Counted from the first letter of the stretch, positions 6,352 to 15,096 are shown. The stretch: DNA of 64,000 nucleotides from Streptosporangium sp. NBC_01495 (GCF_036250735.1 NZ_CP109430.1:4464001-4528000), one strand, 5' to 3'. Notes: generated by a model not told the origin, from the letters alone. A program made the numbers and translations.

Positions 6352-8736
6352 ATGGAGCCTCGTCAACGCGATTCCGCCCTCACCGAAGCGATACGGGTCG
6401 AGCAGGCCCATGTCAGCGAGCTCTACCATCGCCTCGACCTCGTCAGGGAGGAGACACTTGCCGCGCTGCGCGCCGAGCACGCTCGCGGTGAGATCGGCGG
6501 CCCGCGCCAGGCCAGGATCGAGCGGGAGGTCGCCGCCGGAGAGTACGCCCGCCGCCTGGCCCAGCTGTCCGGGGTCGAGCGCGACCTGTGCTTCGGCAGG
6601 ATCGACGACGCCGACGGCGACACCCTCTACATCGGCCGGGTCGGCCTGCGCGACGCCGACCGCGAGATCATCCTCGTCGACTGGCGCGCCCCGGCGGCCC
6701 GCCCCTTCTACACCGCCACCCCCGCCGTCCCCGGGCCGCTGATCCGCCGCCGCCACCTGCACCTGCGTGACCGCGCCGTGGTGGGCCTGGACGACGAGGT
6801 GTTCGACCTGGAGCGCCTGAGCGAGGGCGACCGCCGCACGCTGGTCGGCGAGGCCGCACTCATGGCGACCCTGCGGCGGGCCCGCACCGGCCGGATGGGC
6901 GACGTGGTGGCCACCATCCAGATCGAGCAGGACCGGGTGATCCGCTCGGGCCTGCCCGGCGCGCTGGTGGTCCAGGGCGGTCCCGGCACCGGCAAGACCG
7001 TCGCCGCGCTGCACCGGGCCGCCTTCCTGCTGTACGCCCACCGCGCCACCCTGGAGCGGCGCGGCGTGCTGGTGGTGGGCCCCAACGCGCTGTTCTCCCG
7101 CTACATCGGCCAGGTACTGCCCTCCCTCGGCGAGACCGACGTGGTGCTGTCGAGCCTGGGCGAACTCCATCCCGGGGTGCACGCCACCGCGGCCGACTCC
7201 CCCGCCGCCGCCGTCGTCAAAGGTGATCCGCGCATGGCCGGGGTCGTGGCCGCGGCGCTCGCCGACCGCCAGCGCGTCCCCGGCGACGACCTGGAGGTGG
7301 CGATCGTCACACGGACCTCGGTACGCGACGGGGTCGAGGTGGTGGTCGAGCGGATGACGCTCACCGTGGACCACGCCACCTGCGCGCGCGCCCGCGACCG
7401 GGCGAGGTCCGCGCGCCACCCCCACAACGTGGCCCGCCGGCTGTTCGTGATCGACATGCTCAGGGCCCTCGCCCTGGAGGAGGCCGCCCGGCTGGACGGG
7501 CCGCTGGAGGAGGACCTGAGGTACGCCCGCAAGACGCTGTGGGCGCAACCGGCGGTCCGCGAGGCGCTGGACGCGCTGTGGCCGCCGCTCACCCCCGAAC
7601 AGCTGATCGCCGACCTGCTCGCCTCACCCGACGCCCTCAGGTCGGCCGCCCCCGGCCTGTCCGGGGCCGAGCGCGCCGCCCTGCTGAAGCCGTACGGCGA
7701 GCCGTGGACCGTCGGCGACGTGCCGCTGCTGGACGAGGCGGCGGAGCTCCTCGGCGAGGACACCGGCATCGGCGGCGAGAACGGCGAGAACGATGAGAAC
7801 GGCGGAAGCGGCACGGGCGGCGCGGCGTCGGAGGAGGAACACGAGGAAGAGGAGCGGTACGCGCTGGGCGTGCTGGAGTTCACCGGCCTGCTGGAGGAGG
7901 AGATGATGGAGGCCGGAGCGCTGGCCGAGCGCCACCGCGCGCCGGGACCGGCCACGACCACCGCGGAACGGGCCCGCCGCGACCGGCGCTGGGCGTACGG
8001 GCACGTCATCGTCGACGAGGCGCAGGAGCTCTCGGCGATGGCCTGGCGGACCGTGATGCGCCGCGTTCCCGCCCGGTCTCTGACGGTGGTGGGTGACATC
8101 GCCCAGCGGGGGTCGGCCGCCGGGGCCCGCTCCTGGGGGGAGATGCTCGATCCCTATGTCGGGGGCCGCCGGCGTGAGGAGCACCTGCGGGTCAACTACC
8201 GGACCCCGGCCGAGATCATGCGGGTGGCCGCGGACGTGCTGGCGGCCGTCGCGCCCGGCCAGGAACCCCCCGAGTCGGTCCGGGAGGGCGGGAGCGCGCC
8301 CCGCGCCCTGCTCCTCGACCTCGGCGCCCCCGGCAGCCGCGACGATCGCGACGGCCACGCCGGTCCGGGTGACCGTGACGGTCTCGGCGCGCTGGCGGCC
8401 CTGGTCGAGGACGAGCTGGCCGAGATCGGTGAGGGCCGCCTGGCCGTCATCGTCCCCGACGCCCGCCACGCCGCGATCCGCGCGGCCTTCCCTCCGCCCG
8501 ACAGCGTCCTCGGCGTCCTCAGCGTCCTCGACTCCCCCGTCGCGGTGCTGACCGTCACCGCCTCCAAGGGGCTGGAGTTCGATGCCGTGGTGGTCGTCGA
8601 ACCCGCCGAGATCCTGGCCCAGACCCCCATGGGCGGGCACGACCTGTACGTGGCGATCACCCGGGCGACCCGGCGGCTGACCGTCACCCACCGCGCCGAG
8701 CTGCCACCGATGCTCTCCCGGCTCGTACGGCACTAA
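6352..8736 (+). CDS. helD: HelD-family RNA polymerase recycling ATPase
   Basis: A 794-residue superfamily 1 motor protein. Residues 1-75 form a charged antiparallel coiled coil, matching the arm that enters the RNA polymerase secondary channel in HelD. Walker A is GGPGTGKT (209-216), Walker B is VIVDEAQEL (about 551-559), and TASKGLEFD and LYVAITRATRRL are late UvrD-like motifs. An acidic, low-complexity insertion (about residues 470-500, rich in E, N, G and D) lies where the primary-channel loop of actinobacterial HelD is found. The family detaches stalled RNA polymerase. Streptomyces HelR also displaces rifamycins. No rifamycin-associated element precedes this gene. Confidence 0.85.
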   Translation: MEPRQRDSALTEAIRVEQAHVSELYHRLDLVREETLAALRAEHARGEIGGPRQARIEREVAAGEYARRLAQLSGVERDLCFGRIDDADGDTLYIGRVGLRDADREIILVDWRAPAARPFYTATPAVPGPLIRRRHLHLRDRAVVGLDDEVFDLERLSEGDRRTLVGEAALMATLRRARTGRMGDVVATIQIEQDRVIRSGLPGALVVQGGPGTGKTVAALHRAAFLLYAHRATLERRGVLVVGPNALFSRYIGQVLPSLGETDVVLSSLGELHPGVHATAADSPAAAVVKGDPRMAGVVAAALADRQRVPGDDLEVAIVTRTSVRDGVEVVVERMTLTVDHATCARARDRARSARHPHNVARRLFVIDMLRALALEEAARLDGPLEEDLRYARKTLWAQPAVREALDALWPPLTPEQLIADLLASPDALRSAAPGLSGAERAALLKPYGEPWTVGDVPLLDEAAELLGEDTGIGGENGENDENGGSGTGGAASEEEHEEEERYALGVLEFTGLLEEEMMEAGALAERHRAPGPATTTAERARRDRRWAYGHVIVDEAQELSAMAWRTVMRRVPARSLTVVGDIAQRGSAAGARSWGEMLDPYVGGRRREEHLRVNYRTPAEIMRVAADVLAAVAPGQEPPESVREGGSAPRALLLDLGAPGSRDDRDGHAGPGDRDGLGALAALVEDELAEIGEGRLAVIVPDARHAAIRAAFPPPDSVLGVLSVLDSPVAVLTVTASKGLEFDAVVVVEPAEILAQTPMGGHDLYVAITRATRRLTVTHRAELPPMLSRLVRH

Positions 8737-8798
8737 TCTGGGGGCACTTTTCGCATTGAGTTTCGTGTTGGATTTCGTATCGGGTGAGGAGCCATTTG

Positions 8799-10154
8799 AT
8801 GTCGCCGGTTCTGGAGAGTACGGCTCGCGCGCTGCTGCGCAGGATCGCGGTCGAGCAGGCCCAGGGGCGCCTGCCCTCGCTGACCGCCGCGGTGGTGCGC
8901 GACGGGGAGCTCGCCTGGTTCGGCGCGCGGGGCCGGGTGGAGGGGGCCGCTCCCACCCCCGGCACCCAGTACCGCATCGGCTCGATCACCAAGAGCCTGG
9001 TCGCCGCCGTGGTGATGCGCCTGCGCGACGAGGGGAAGGTCGACCTGCTCGACCCGGTCGCCAAGCACATCCCCGACCTGCGGGTCGGCGAGATGACCGT
9101 CGCCCAGTTGCTGTCGCACACCTCGGGGCTGAGCGCCGAGTCCCCGGGCCCGTGGTGGGAGCGGACCGCGGGCGTGCCGGCCGCCGAACTCGTCGCCGCG
9201 CTCGGGCCAGAGGCGGCCAAGCACCGGCCGGGACGCCGCTACCACTACTCCAACGTGGGCTTCGCCCTGCTGGGCGAGCTGGTGGCCCGGCACCGCGGCG
9301 TGAGCTGGGCACAGGCCGTGCACGAGGAGATCCTGCTGCCACTGGGCATGCGCGACACCACCCCCCGGCCGCGCGCGCCGCACGCCACCGGCTACGCCGT
9401 GCACCCCTGGGCGGACGTGCTGCTGCCCGAACCCGAGCACGACGCGGTCGCCATGGCCCCGGCCGGGCAGCTGTGGTCCACCCCCGCCGACCTCGCCCGG
9501 TGGGCGGCGTTCGTGGCCGGAGACACCGGGGGCGTGCTCGCCCCGGACACCGTGGCGGAGATGCGCGAACCGGCGATCGTCGACGACGGCGACGCCTGGA
9601 CCGGCGGGTACGGCCTGGGCCTGCAGCTGGCCCGCGTGAACGGCCGCCGCCTGGCCGGCCACACCGGCTCCATGCCGGGCTTCCTGGCCACGGTGTGGGC
9701 CGACCCGTCCGACAAGGTCGGCGTGCTGTTCACCGCCAACTCCACCTCGGGCGTCAGCCGCAACCTGCTGACCGACCTGCTGGCGATCCTCGACCAGCAC
9801 GAGCCGCGCCTGCCCGAGGAGTGGAGGCCCGTCGCCGACACCGCGGGCCTGCTGGAGCTTACCGGCCCGTGGTACTGGGGGCCCAGCGTGTACGCGCTGC
9901 GGCTGCTGCCCGAGGGCGGCGTCTCCCTCAACCCGGCCGGCGGCGCGGGACGGGCCTCGCGCTTCATCCCCCAGGCCGACGGGACCTGGCTGGGACTGGA
10001 CGGCTACTACGCGGGCGAGACCCTGCGGGTGGTCCGCAGGCCCGACGGTTCCCTCAGCCACCTGGACCTCAACACCTTCGTCTTCACCCGCACCCCCTAC
10101 GACCCGGAGGCGGAGGTGCCCGGCGGGGTGGACGAGGGCGGCTGGCGCAGCTGA
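8799..10154 (+). CDS. Serine hydrolase, beta-lactamase class C / esterase family
   Basis: About 451 residues from the ATG at 8799, chosen over an in-frame GTG at 8784 because GAGGAG lies 7 bases before it. Class C-type motifs are present: nucleophile SITK (Ser62, Lys65), YSN near residue 152, and HTG (GHTGSMPG) in place of KTG. A C-terminal lipocalin-like tail (from about residue 345) is common in D-amino-peptidase/esterase members. There is no signal peptide, so a cytosolic esterase or peptidase is more likely than a true beta-lactamase. It runs 62 bases after helD and converges on, and overlaps by 58 bases, the LysR gene. Confidence 0.85.
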   Translation: MSPVLESTARALLRRIAVEQAQGRLPSLTAAVVRDGELAWFGARGRVEGAAPTPGTQYRIGSITKSLVAAVVMRLRDEGKVDLLDPVAKHIPDLRVGEMTVAQLLSHTSGLSAESPGPWWERTAGVPAAELVAALGPEAAKHRPGRRYHYSNVGFALLGELVARHRGVSWAQAVHEEILLPLGMRDTTPRPRAPHATGYAVHPWADVLLPEPEHDAVAMAPAGQLWSTPADLARWAAFVAGDTGGVLAPDTVAEMREPAIVDDGDAWTGGYGLGLQLARVNGRRLAGHTGSMPGFLATVWADPSDKVGVLFTANSTSGVSRNLLTDLLAILDQHEPRLPEEWRPVADTAGLLELTGPWYWGPSVYALRLLPEGGVSLNPAGGAGRASRFIPQADGTWLGLDGYYAGETLRVVRRPDGSLSHLDLNTFVFTRTPYDPEAEVPGGVDEGGWRS

Positions 10155-11014
10155 GCGGCGAGCGCGGCGGCCGGGCCCGCGGCCTCGGCGTACAGGACCT
10201 CCACCCGGTGCACCACGCGCGGCGAGCTCAGCGGCACCCCCGGTGCCACCGCGCCCGCCGCCTCCGCCGCCACGGACGCGGGCAGCAGGACCAGCCCGTG
10301 CCCGGCGGCGACCAGGTTCAGCACCGTGTGCACGTCCTCGCCGTCGTAGCCGAACCCGGTGCGAAACCCGCCCCCGCCGGCCAGCTCGCGCAGCCGCTCC
10401 ACCGGTACGGCGACCGGCGCCCGCAGCCACAGGGCGTCGGTCAGGTCGGCCAGGTCCAGGCAGTGCCGGTGCGAGAGCGGGTGGCCGGAGGGCAGGACCA
10501 CCACCAGCTCCTCCTCGGCGATCCCGAAGCCCGACAGCGGTCCCACGTCGGGGAGCCGCAGCGGGTCGCTGGGGGCGGCGATCCCGTCGACCAGGCCGAG
10601 ACCGGCCGCGCCCGAGGCGACCTCCCCTGCGACGCGCTCGCGGGCGACGGTGCGCAGCCCGACCCGCGTCCCGCCGAGGGCGTCCGGGGACAGGCTCCGC
10701 ACGATCGCCGGGGTGCAGGCCAGCGAGGAGGCGACCACCGCCAGCCGCCCGGCCGGTCCCGCGGCGGCGCGCAGCACGTCCGCGCGGGCGGCCCGGTGGC
10801 GCAGCAGTAGCGGCCCGGCGTGTTCCAGCAGGCGCTCCCCCGCCGGCGTGGGCGCCACCGGGCGGCGGTGCAGCAGCGCCAGCCCCAGATCGGCCTCCAG
10901 CGCGGCGATCTGCTGCGAGACCGCCGACTGGGTGTAGCCGAGCTCGGTGGCGGCGTCGGAGAAGGATCGCCGGTCGGCGACGGTGACGAACGTGCGCAGC
11001 AGGTGCGGGTCCAC
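10097..11014 (-). CDS. LysR-family transcriptional regulator
   Basis: A 305-residue protein. The N-terminal winged helix (LRTFVTVADRRSFSDAATELGYTQSAVSQQIAALE) is classic LysR, followed by a two-subdomain ligand-binding region. It is divergent from the GATase-like gene with 77 bases between starts, the normal LysR autoregulation layout, so that gene is the probable target. The inducer is unknown. Its 3' end overlaps the convergent serine hydrolase. Confidence 0.9.
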   Translation of the reverse strand: MDPHLLRTFVTVADRRSFSDAATELGYTQSAVSQQIAALEADLGLALLHRRPVAPTPAGERLLEHAGPLLLRHRAARADVLRAAAGPAGRLAVVASSLACTPAIVRSLSPDALGGTRVGLRTVARERVAGEVASGAAGLGLVDGIAAPSDPLRLPDVGPLSGFGIAEEELVVVLPSGHPLSHRHCLDLADLTDALWLRAPVAVPVERLRELAGGGGFRTGFGYDGEDVHTVLNLVAAGHGLVLLPASVAAEAAGAVAPGVPLSSPRVVHRVEVLYAEAAGPAAALAAQLRQPPSSTPPGTSASGS

Positions 11015-11091
11015 GGTGCATCAGTATCGCTTATCGGCCCACCAGGAATCATCGTTGGCGCTTACCCGGCCACCGGGACCAGGATCGGGGC

Positions 11092-11796
11092 ATGACCACC
11101 GCGAGAATCGCCCTGGTGGGCGACAAGTCACCGTCCGTCCGGTCTCACGCCCGCATCCCGGTACTCCTGGAGGCGCTGCGCGAGCGCGACGGGCTGGTGC
11201 TGGACGCCTACTGGATCCCCACCACCGAGGCCACCGCCCTTGAGGGGTTCGACGGAATCTGGATGGTGCCCGGCAGCCCGTACCGCAGCGAGAGCGGCGC
11301 GGTGAACGCCGCCCGCACCGCCCGCGAGCACGGCATCCCGTTCCTGGGCACCTGCGGGGGCTTCCAGCACACCCTGCTGGAGTACGCGCGCAACGTCCTG
11401 GGCCTGCCCGTCGCGCACGCCGAGAACGACCCGGGCGCCGAGGACTTCCTGTTGCTGCCGCTGGCGTGCTCGCTGGCGGGCCACGAGGACGCCGTCCGGC
11501 TGACGCCGGGATCACTGGCCGAGAGGATTGTCGGCGCGGAGAAGACCGTGGAGAGATACTCCTGCGCCTTCGGGCTCAACGCCGACTACGTGCCCGCGCT
11601 GGAGGCGGGCGGGCTGCGCTTCACCGGCCACGACGAGGCCGGGCTGGTACGGGTCCTGGAACTGCCGGGCCATCCGTTCTTCCTGGCCACCCTCTTCCAG
11701 CCGGAGCTGGCCGGAGACGGCAGCCGCCCGCACCCGGTCGTCACCGCCTTCGCCACGGCCTGCGTCACCCGCGCCACCTCGCCCGCGCGAGCGTGA
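11092..11796 (+). CDS. Class I glutamine amidotransferase-like protein (CTP synthase C-terminal region-related)
   Basis: A 234-residue stand-alone glutaminase-fold protein. The nucleophile elbow is FLGTCGGFQH (Cys88), and the histidine and glutamate of the triad appear in GHPFFLATLFQPEL near residues 203-212. It matches proteins described as related to the CTP synthase GATase region, but there is no synthetase domain here. The acceptor substrate is unknown. It is divergent from a LysR regulator and followed by 14-bp tandem repeats and a strong hairpin. Confidence 0.8.
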   Translation: MTTARIALVGDKSPSVRSHARIPVLLEALRERDGLVLDAYWIPTTEATALEGFDGIWMVPGSPYRSESGAVNAARTAREHGIPFLGTCGGFQHTLLEYARNVLGLPVAHAENDPGAEDFLLLPLACSLAGHEDAVRLTPGSLAERIVGAEKTVERYSCAFGLNADYVPALEAGGLRFTGHDEAGLVRVLELPGHPFFLATLFQPELAGDGSRPHPVVTAFATACVTRATSPARA

Positions 11797-11835
11797 TCGC
11801 CCCTGGGACGACGAAAGGGGGAAGCCACCGGCCCC

Positions 11836-11901
11836 GGTTGGACGCCGGTGGTTGGACGCCGGTGGTTGGACGCCGGTGGTTGGACGCCGGTGGTTGGACG
11901 C
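11836..11901. repeat. Tandem repeat, 14-bp unit, four full copies plus a partial
   Basis: GGTTGGACGCCGGT is repeated without change at 11836, 11850, 11864 and 11878, with a 10-base partial at 11892. It lies between the GATase stop and a perfect hairpin. The repeat's GGACGCC can pair with the GGCGTC just after the hairpin, so alternative structures are possible. Confidence 0.95.
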
Positions 11902-11929
11902 GGACGCTTCGGCGGGTGCCGAAGCGTCC
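11902..11929. terminator. Strong hairpin after the GATase gene
   Basis: GGACGCTTCGGC and GCCGAAGCGTCC form a perfect 12-bp stem with a GGGT loop. It lies 105 bases after the GATase stop and 132 before the P450-like start. No T-tract follows, as is usual for actinobacterial terminators. The next 130 bases hold only the leader of the P450-like gene. Confidence 0.65.
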
Positions 11930-12061
11930 GGCGTCTAACCTTCTGAGGATCGCCGAGCCGCGGGGCGCGTACCGTGCGCTCCCCGGTGGAGACCGTGACG
12001 GTCCCGCGCCTCCTCCTTCGCCCTTCGATCGAGTGGGGAGGTCTCACCTCAAGGAGAACCG

Positions 12062-12919
12062 ATGACGTCCGATCCGCTGGTCGTGAGCCGCCCCGCCGAG
12101 ATAAGGGCCGTGCTGGCCGACCCCCGCTTCACCGTCGATCCCGTACCGCGCCCGCCGTTCGCGCTGACCGTGGCCTGGCTGCGCGGAGCGGTCGGCCGCT
12201 TCGCCGAGGGATCCGTGCACGCCGAGCGCCGGGCCGCGGGCACGGCGGTGCTGGCCGGGCTGGACCCGGGCGCGCTGCGCGCCGAGGCGTCCCGGCTAGC
12301 CTCGTGGGACACCGCCCCTCCCCCTTGTCCCCCGGAACTGGTTCCGGTGCTGGTCCTGGCCGTCGCGCTGGGCGTACGGGCCGAAGACGGGCCGGGGGCC
12401 GTGGGGGCCGTCGCGGCGATCGCCCCGGCCTACCTGCCGGGGCCCGGGGCCGGGCCCGATGAGACGGATCTCGCCGCGGCCGACGAAGGGCTGATGCGGC
12501 TCTCGCGCCTGCTGGGCGACCCGGCTCCGGAGCGGCTGGCCGTGGTGGCGGGGCTGCTCGCCCAGGCGTACGCTCCCACGGTCGCCCTGGTCCGCGGCGC
12601 CCTGACCGCCGCACCGGCACCGGGGTCGGCGGAGTCGTGCACGGCCGGAGCGCGGACGGTGGAGGAACTGCTGGACGAGACACTGCGCCACGACCCTCCG
12701 GTCCGGACGCTGCGCCGCAGGGCGCCCGGCGACGGAAGGACCGTGGTGCTCGACGTCGCGGCGGCCGGCCGGGATCCGGAGGCGCCTCGCGGCCGGGACC
12801 TCTCGCGTACGGAAGGCGAACCGGAGTATCTGACGTTCGGGGCGGGACCGCGGGCCTGTCCGGGTAGGCAGGTCGCGCTGGCCCTGGCGGCCGGGACGAT
12901 CGAGGCGGTGATCCGGTGA
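12062..12919 (+). CDS. Short cytochrome P450-like protein
   Basis: A 285-residue protein, about 110 residues shorter than a normal actinobacterial P450. It keeps the K-helix ExxR (Glu206-Arg209 in DETLRHDPP) and the heme loop FGAGPRACPG with the axial Cys266. The I-helix segment (LLAQAYAPTVALV) lacks the acidic residue and Thr/Thr pair used for O2 activation, and the B-C region is missing. It may bind heme without being a standard mono-oxygenase. An AAGGAG ribosome binding site precedes it. It overlaps the next gene (PEP-mutase-like) by a GTGA junction, so the two were co-translated. Confidence 0.7.
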   Translation: MTSDPLVVSRPAEIRAVLADPRFTVDPVPRPPFALTVAWLRGAVGRFAEGSVHAERRAAGTAVLAGLDPGALRAEASRLASWDTAPPPCPPELVPVLVLAVALGVRAEDGPGAVGAVAAIAPAYLPGPGAGPDETDLAAADEGLMRLSRLLGDPAPERLAVVAGLLAQAYAPTVALVRGALTAAPAPGSAESCTAGARTVEELLDETLRHDPPVRTLRRRAPGDGRTVVLDVAAAGRDPEAPRGRDLSRTEGEPEYLTFGAGPRACPGRQVALALAAGTIEAVIR

Positions 12920-13291
12920 CGTTCGCACGGTTCAGGGCGCTGCATCACGCGGGCGAGCCGCTGCTGCTTCCCTGCGTGTGGGATCACGCCTCCGCGGCGG
13001 CCCTGGCGCAGGCGGGGTTCGCCGCGATTGGGACGACGAGCCTGGGGGTGGCCGCCGCGGTGGGCAAGCCGGACGCCGGGCGGGCGACGCGGGAGGAGAC
13101 ACTGGTACTGGCACGGACGACAACGGGGCTGGGGATCCCGGTGACGGTGGACATCGAGGCGGGGTTCGCCGAGGCGCCCGAGCAGGTCGCCGACCTGGTG
13201 GCGAAGCTGGCGGAACTGGGAGTCGCGGGGATCAACCTCGAAGACGGGCGCGGTGTCCGCCTGGCCGACCTCCCGGCGCAGACGGAACTGG
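12916..13291 (+). pseudogene. Isocitrate lyase / PEP mutase family protein, 3'-truncated
   Basis: The GTG at 12916 overlaps the P450-like stop. The frame matches the first half of the ICL/PEP mutase fold: LLLPCVWDHASAAALAQAGF, GTTSLGVAAAVGKPD and VDIEAGFAEAP, then INLEDG. At about residue 125 the likeness ends, where the remnant of a tyrosine recombinase begins on the other strand. Half the barrel is therefore missing. The boundary is approximate; the frame itself runs on to 13386. Confidence 0.7.
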
Positions 13292-13342
13292 GGGGTCGGC
13301 CGGAGTACGCCAGAAACACACCGCGTGTTGCAGGCGCTCGGG

Positions 13343-13882
13343 TCAGCGCTTGCGCCGTCGGGCCGCGGGGTCGTGCTCGGCGGTGATGCGGGCTGAGGTT
13401 TCCTCGCCGAGGCGTACGTAGCGGCCGAGGCTGGATAGGTGCTGGTGGCGGGACTTGGCCTGCAACTTCGGTGCAGTACGGCCGACCTGGGCAAGATGCT
13501 GAAGCGCCGAGTGGCGCAGCTGATGCAGCGTCCACCCGTCCCCGTGCGGGTCGAGCTTGGTGGAGGCGGTCTTCAACAGGTACTCCGCGCGCGGGTAGGA
13601 CAGCCGGCCCCGGCCCGTGGCCGGGCAGATGTCGGCGGCCGCGGGCGCACGCGGTCCAGAGGTAGGGGCGCGCCGGTCGGCCAAAAACACCGGGCCCGCG
13701 GTGCGGCTGGCCAGCAGACGGGGCAGCAGTCGGGGCAGCAGTCGGGCGGTGGCGGTGGCCCAGTGCACGTACTCGATGGCGCCGCCCTTGGAGGTGACGC
13801 GGGCGCGTCGGAATTCCAGGTCGAGGTCCTCGATGTTGAGGGACAAGATCTCCTCGGCCCGGGCCGCGGTTTCGTACAGGAG
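13343..13882 (-). pseudogene. Tyrosine recombinase, N-terminally truncated by the Tn3 end
   Basis: The remaining 180 residues start at LLYETAARAEEIL directly at the transposon inverted repeat and contain the catalytic Arg (TAARAEE), HQLRH, a second His and Tyr (LGRYVRL). It is a homologue of the TnpI recombinase inside the transposon and reads in the same direction. The missing N-terminal half is not found beyond the other transposon end at 22303, so a simple insertion does not explain the break. Confidence 0.75.
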
Positions 13883-13923
13883 GGGGTCCCCGTAGTACTC
13901 GCCGAAAATCGAGCGGATATGGC
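13883..13923 (+). repeat. Left terminal inverted repeat of the Tn3-family transposon
   Basis: It starts GGGGTCCCCGTAGTACTCGC and ends GCGGATATGGC. It matches the right end in reverse complement at 40 of 41 positions (A/G at position 30). The tnpI stop lies 37 bases inside. Confidence 0.93.
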
Positions 13924-13960
13924 GCTGACCAGCGATGATCCGACCGAGCAGGCGGCACGA

Positions 13961-14983
13961 TCACCGGGTGGTCATGCGGTCTGCGAGTTCGTCGGCGCTG
14001 GGTGTCCAGGTACCGCGCTGGGCCTCGATGCCGTCGAGTCGGCGCTGGGTGCCTTCTTTGCTGGGCTTGAGGTAGCGCTGGAGGGTGCGGCGGTCTTCGT
14101 GGCCGGAGAGGTTCATCAGGTCGGCTTCGGTGGCGCCGTCCTCGCCGGCGTGGGTGAGTCGGGAGTGGCGCAGGTCGTGCAGATTCCAGCCGTCGGTGGC
14201 GGCGCCGAGGTGGCGTTCGGCGGTGCGGTAGGTCATGCGTCGGCGGCGGCTGGCCGGGTCGACGTCACGTACGGGCGCGGTGCCGTCGTCAGGGGCGATG
14301 CGCGCGGACAGGAAGATCGGCCCGCGGGTGCGGCGGCCGAGGAGCTGGCCGAGCATTCGGGCGGTGCGGATGTCGTAGAGCAGCTCGTCGGCTTTGTCGC
14401 CTTTGCGGATGGTGCGTGCGCGGCGGTTGGCGCGGTCGAGGTCTTCGACGTTCAGGCGCAGGACTTCCTCGGCGCGGGCGGCGGTGGAGTAGAGCATCGC
14501 CCACAGCGTCCGGTCTTCCAGCGGGCGGCGTTTGTCGGCGATGAGCCGGTCGATCCGCTCGCGACTGCGGACGCGGGTGTCGTCCGGCCTGGGCTGGTGC
14601 TCTCGGTCCAGGCCGTGCAGTACCGCGGCCGGGTCGCCGATCCAGCCTTGGTCGTGGAAGTAGGCCAGGGCGGAGGCGACGGCAGCCCGCTTGGCGTTGA
14701 ACGTCGACGGCGCCGCGCCGCCCCACGCGCCGCGGATGTTGGTGTGCAGCTGGTCTGGGCCGACGCTGGCGAGCTCGCCGAGGTGCACGATCCCGGTGAA
14801 CGCGGTCGGCAGGGCCGAGGTGTAGGCGCGCACGGTCTCCGGCGAGGTGATTCGGCCGGACCGGCCGCGTCGGCCAGCGAGGTGGCGCAGGAACGAGGCG
14901 AGCGCCTCGGCGGTCGGCACCCCTCCCGGCGTCTCCGCGTTGTCACGGTCGGGCACGGCGGTGAGGTGCCGGTCTGTCGCCAT
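13961..14983 (-). CDS. tnpI: Tyrosine recombinase TnpI of the Tn3-family transposon
   Basis: A 340-residue protein: an N-terminal SAM-like core-binding domain (about 20-125) and a C-terminal catalytic domain with Arg170 (TAARAEE), a lysine in the beta-hairpin (RKGDK), HDLRH (His269, Arg272), His295 and the nucleophile Tyr304 (LQRYL). In the Tn4430-type branch, TnpI resolves cointegrates at an internal site. Here a site with the right architecture lies 17 bases upstream of the start codon, so recombinase binding could also repress its own promoter. Confidence 0.85.
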   Translation of the reverse strand: MATDRHLTAVPDRDNAETPGGVPTAEALASFLRHLAGRRGRSGRITSPETVRAYTSALPTAFTGIVHLGELASVGPDQLHTNIRGAWGGAAPSTFNAKRAAVASALAYFHDQGWIGDPAAVLHGLDREHQPRPDDTRVRSRERIDRLIADKRRPLEDRTLWAMLYSTAARAEEVLRLNVEDLDRANRRARTIRKGDKADELLYDIRTARMLGQLLGRRTRGPIFLSARIAPDDGTAPVRDVDPASRRRRMTYRTAERHLGAATDGWNLHDLRHSRLTHAGEDGATEADLMNLSGHEDRRTLQRYLKPSKEGTQRRLDGIEAQRGTWTPSADELADRMTTR

Positions 14984-15000
14984 CTGGCCCGTTTCCCTGG

Positions 15001-15096
15001 TTGTCAGATAAAACGCGGGAAAGGTGCACGGCCCGCACGGGTGTTCCCGCAGGAGCCGATCCTGCCGTTGTCAGATAATACGCCATTATCTGACAA
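15001..15096. promoter_or_regulatory. Candidate internal resolution site (IRS) for TnpI
   Basis: The core is TTGTCAGATAA (15068-15078), a 7-base spacer TACGCCA, and TTATCTGACAA (15086-15096), two perfect 11-bp arms, as expected for tyrosine-recombinase crossover sites. A third copy, TTGTCAGATAA at 15001-15011, is a direct repeat 67 bases away, matching the accessory motif design of TnpI sites. It lies between tnpI and the cargo. Confidence 0.7.

Noticed and set aside
8733..11021. A 762-codon minus-strand open frame across the serine hydrolase and LysR genes
   Set aside because: It is a shadow of the two real genes; the sequence is low-complexity RRA/GGP with no fold or ribosome binding site.
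11836..11901. Possible CRISPR array
   Set aside because: The 14-bp repeats are directly tandem without spacers.
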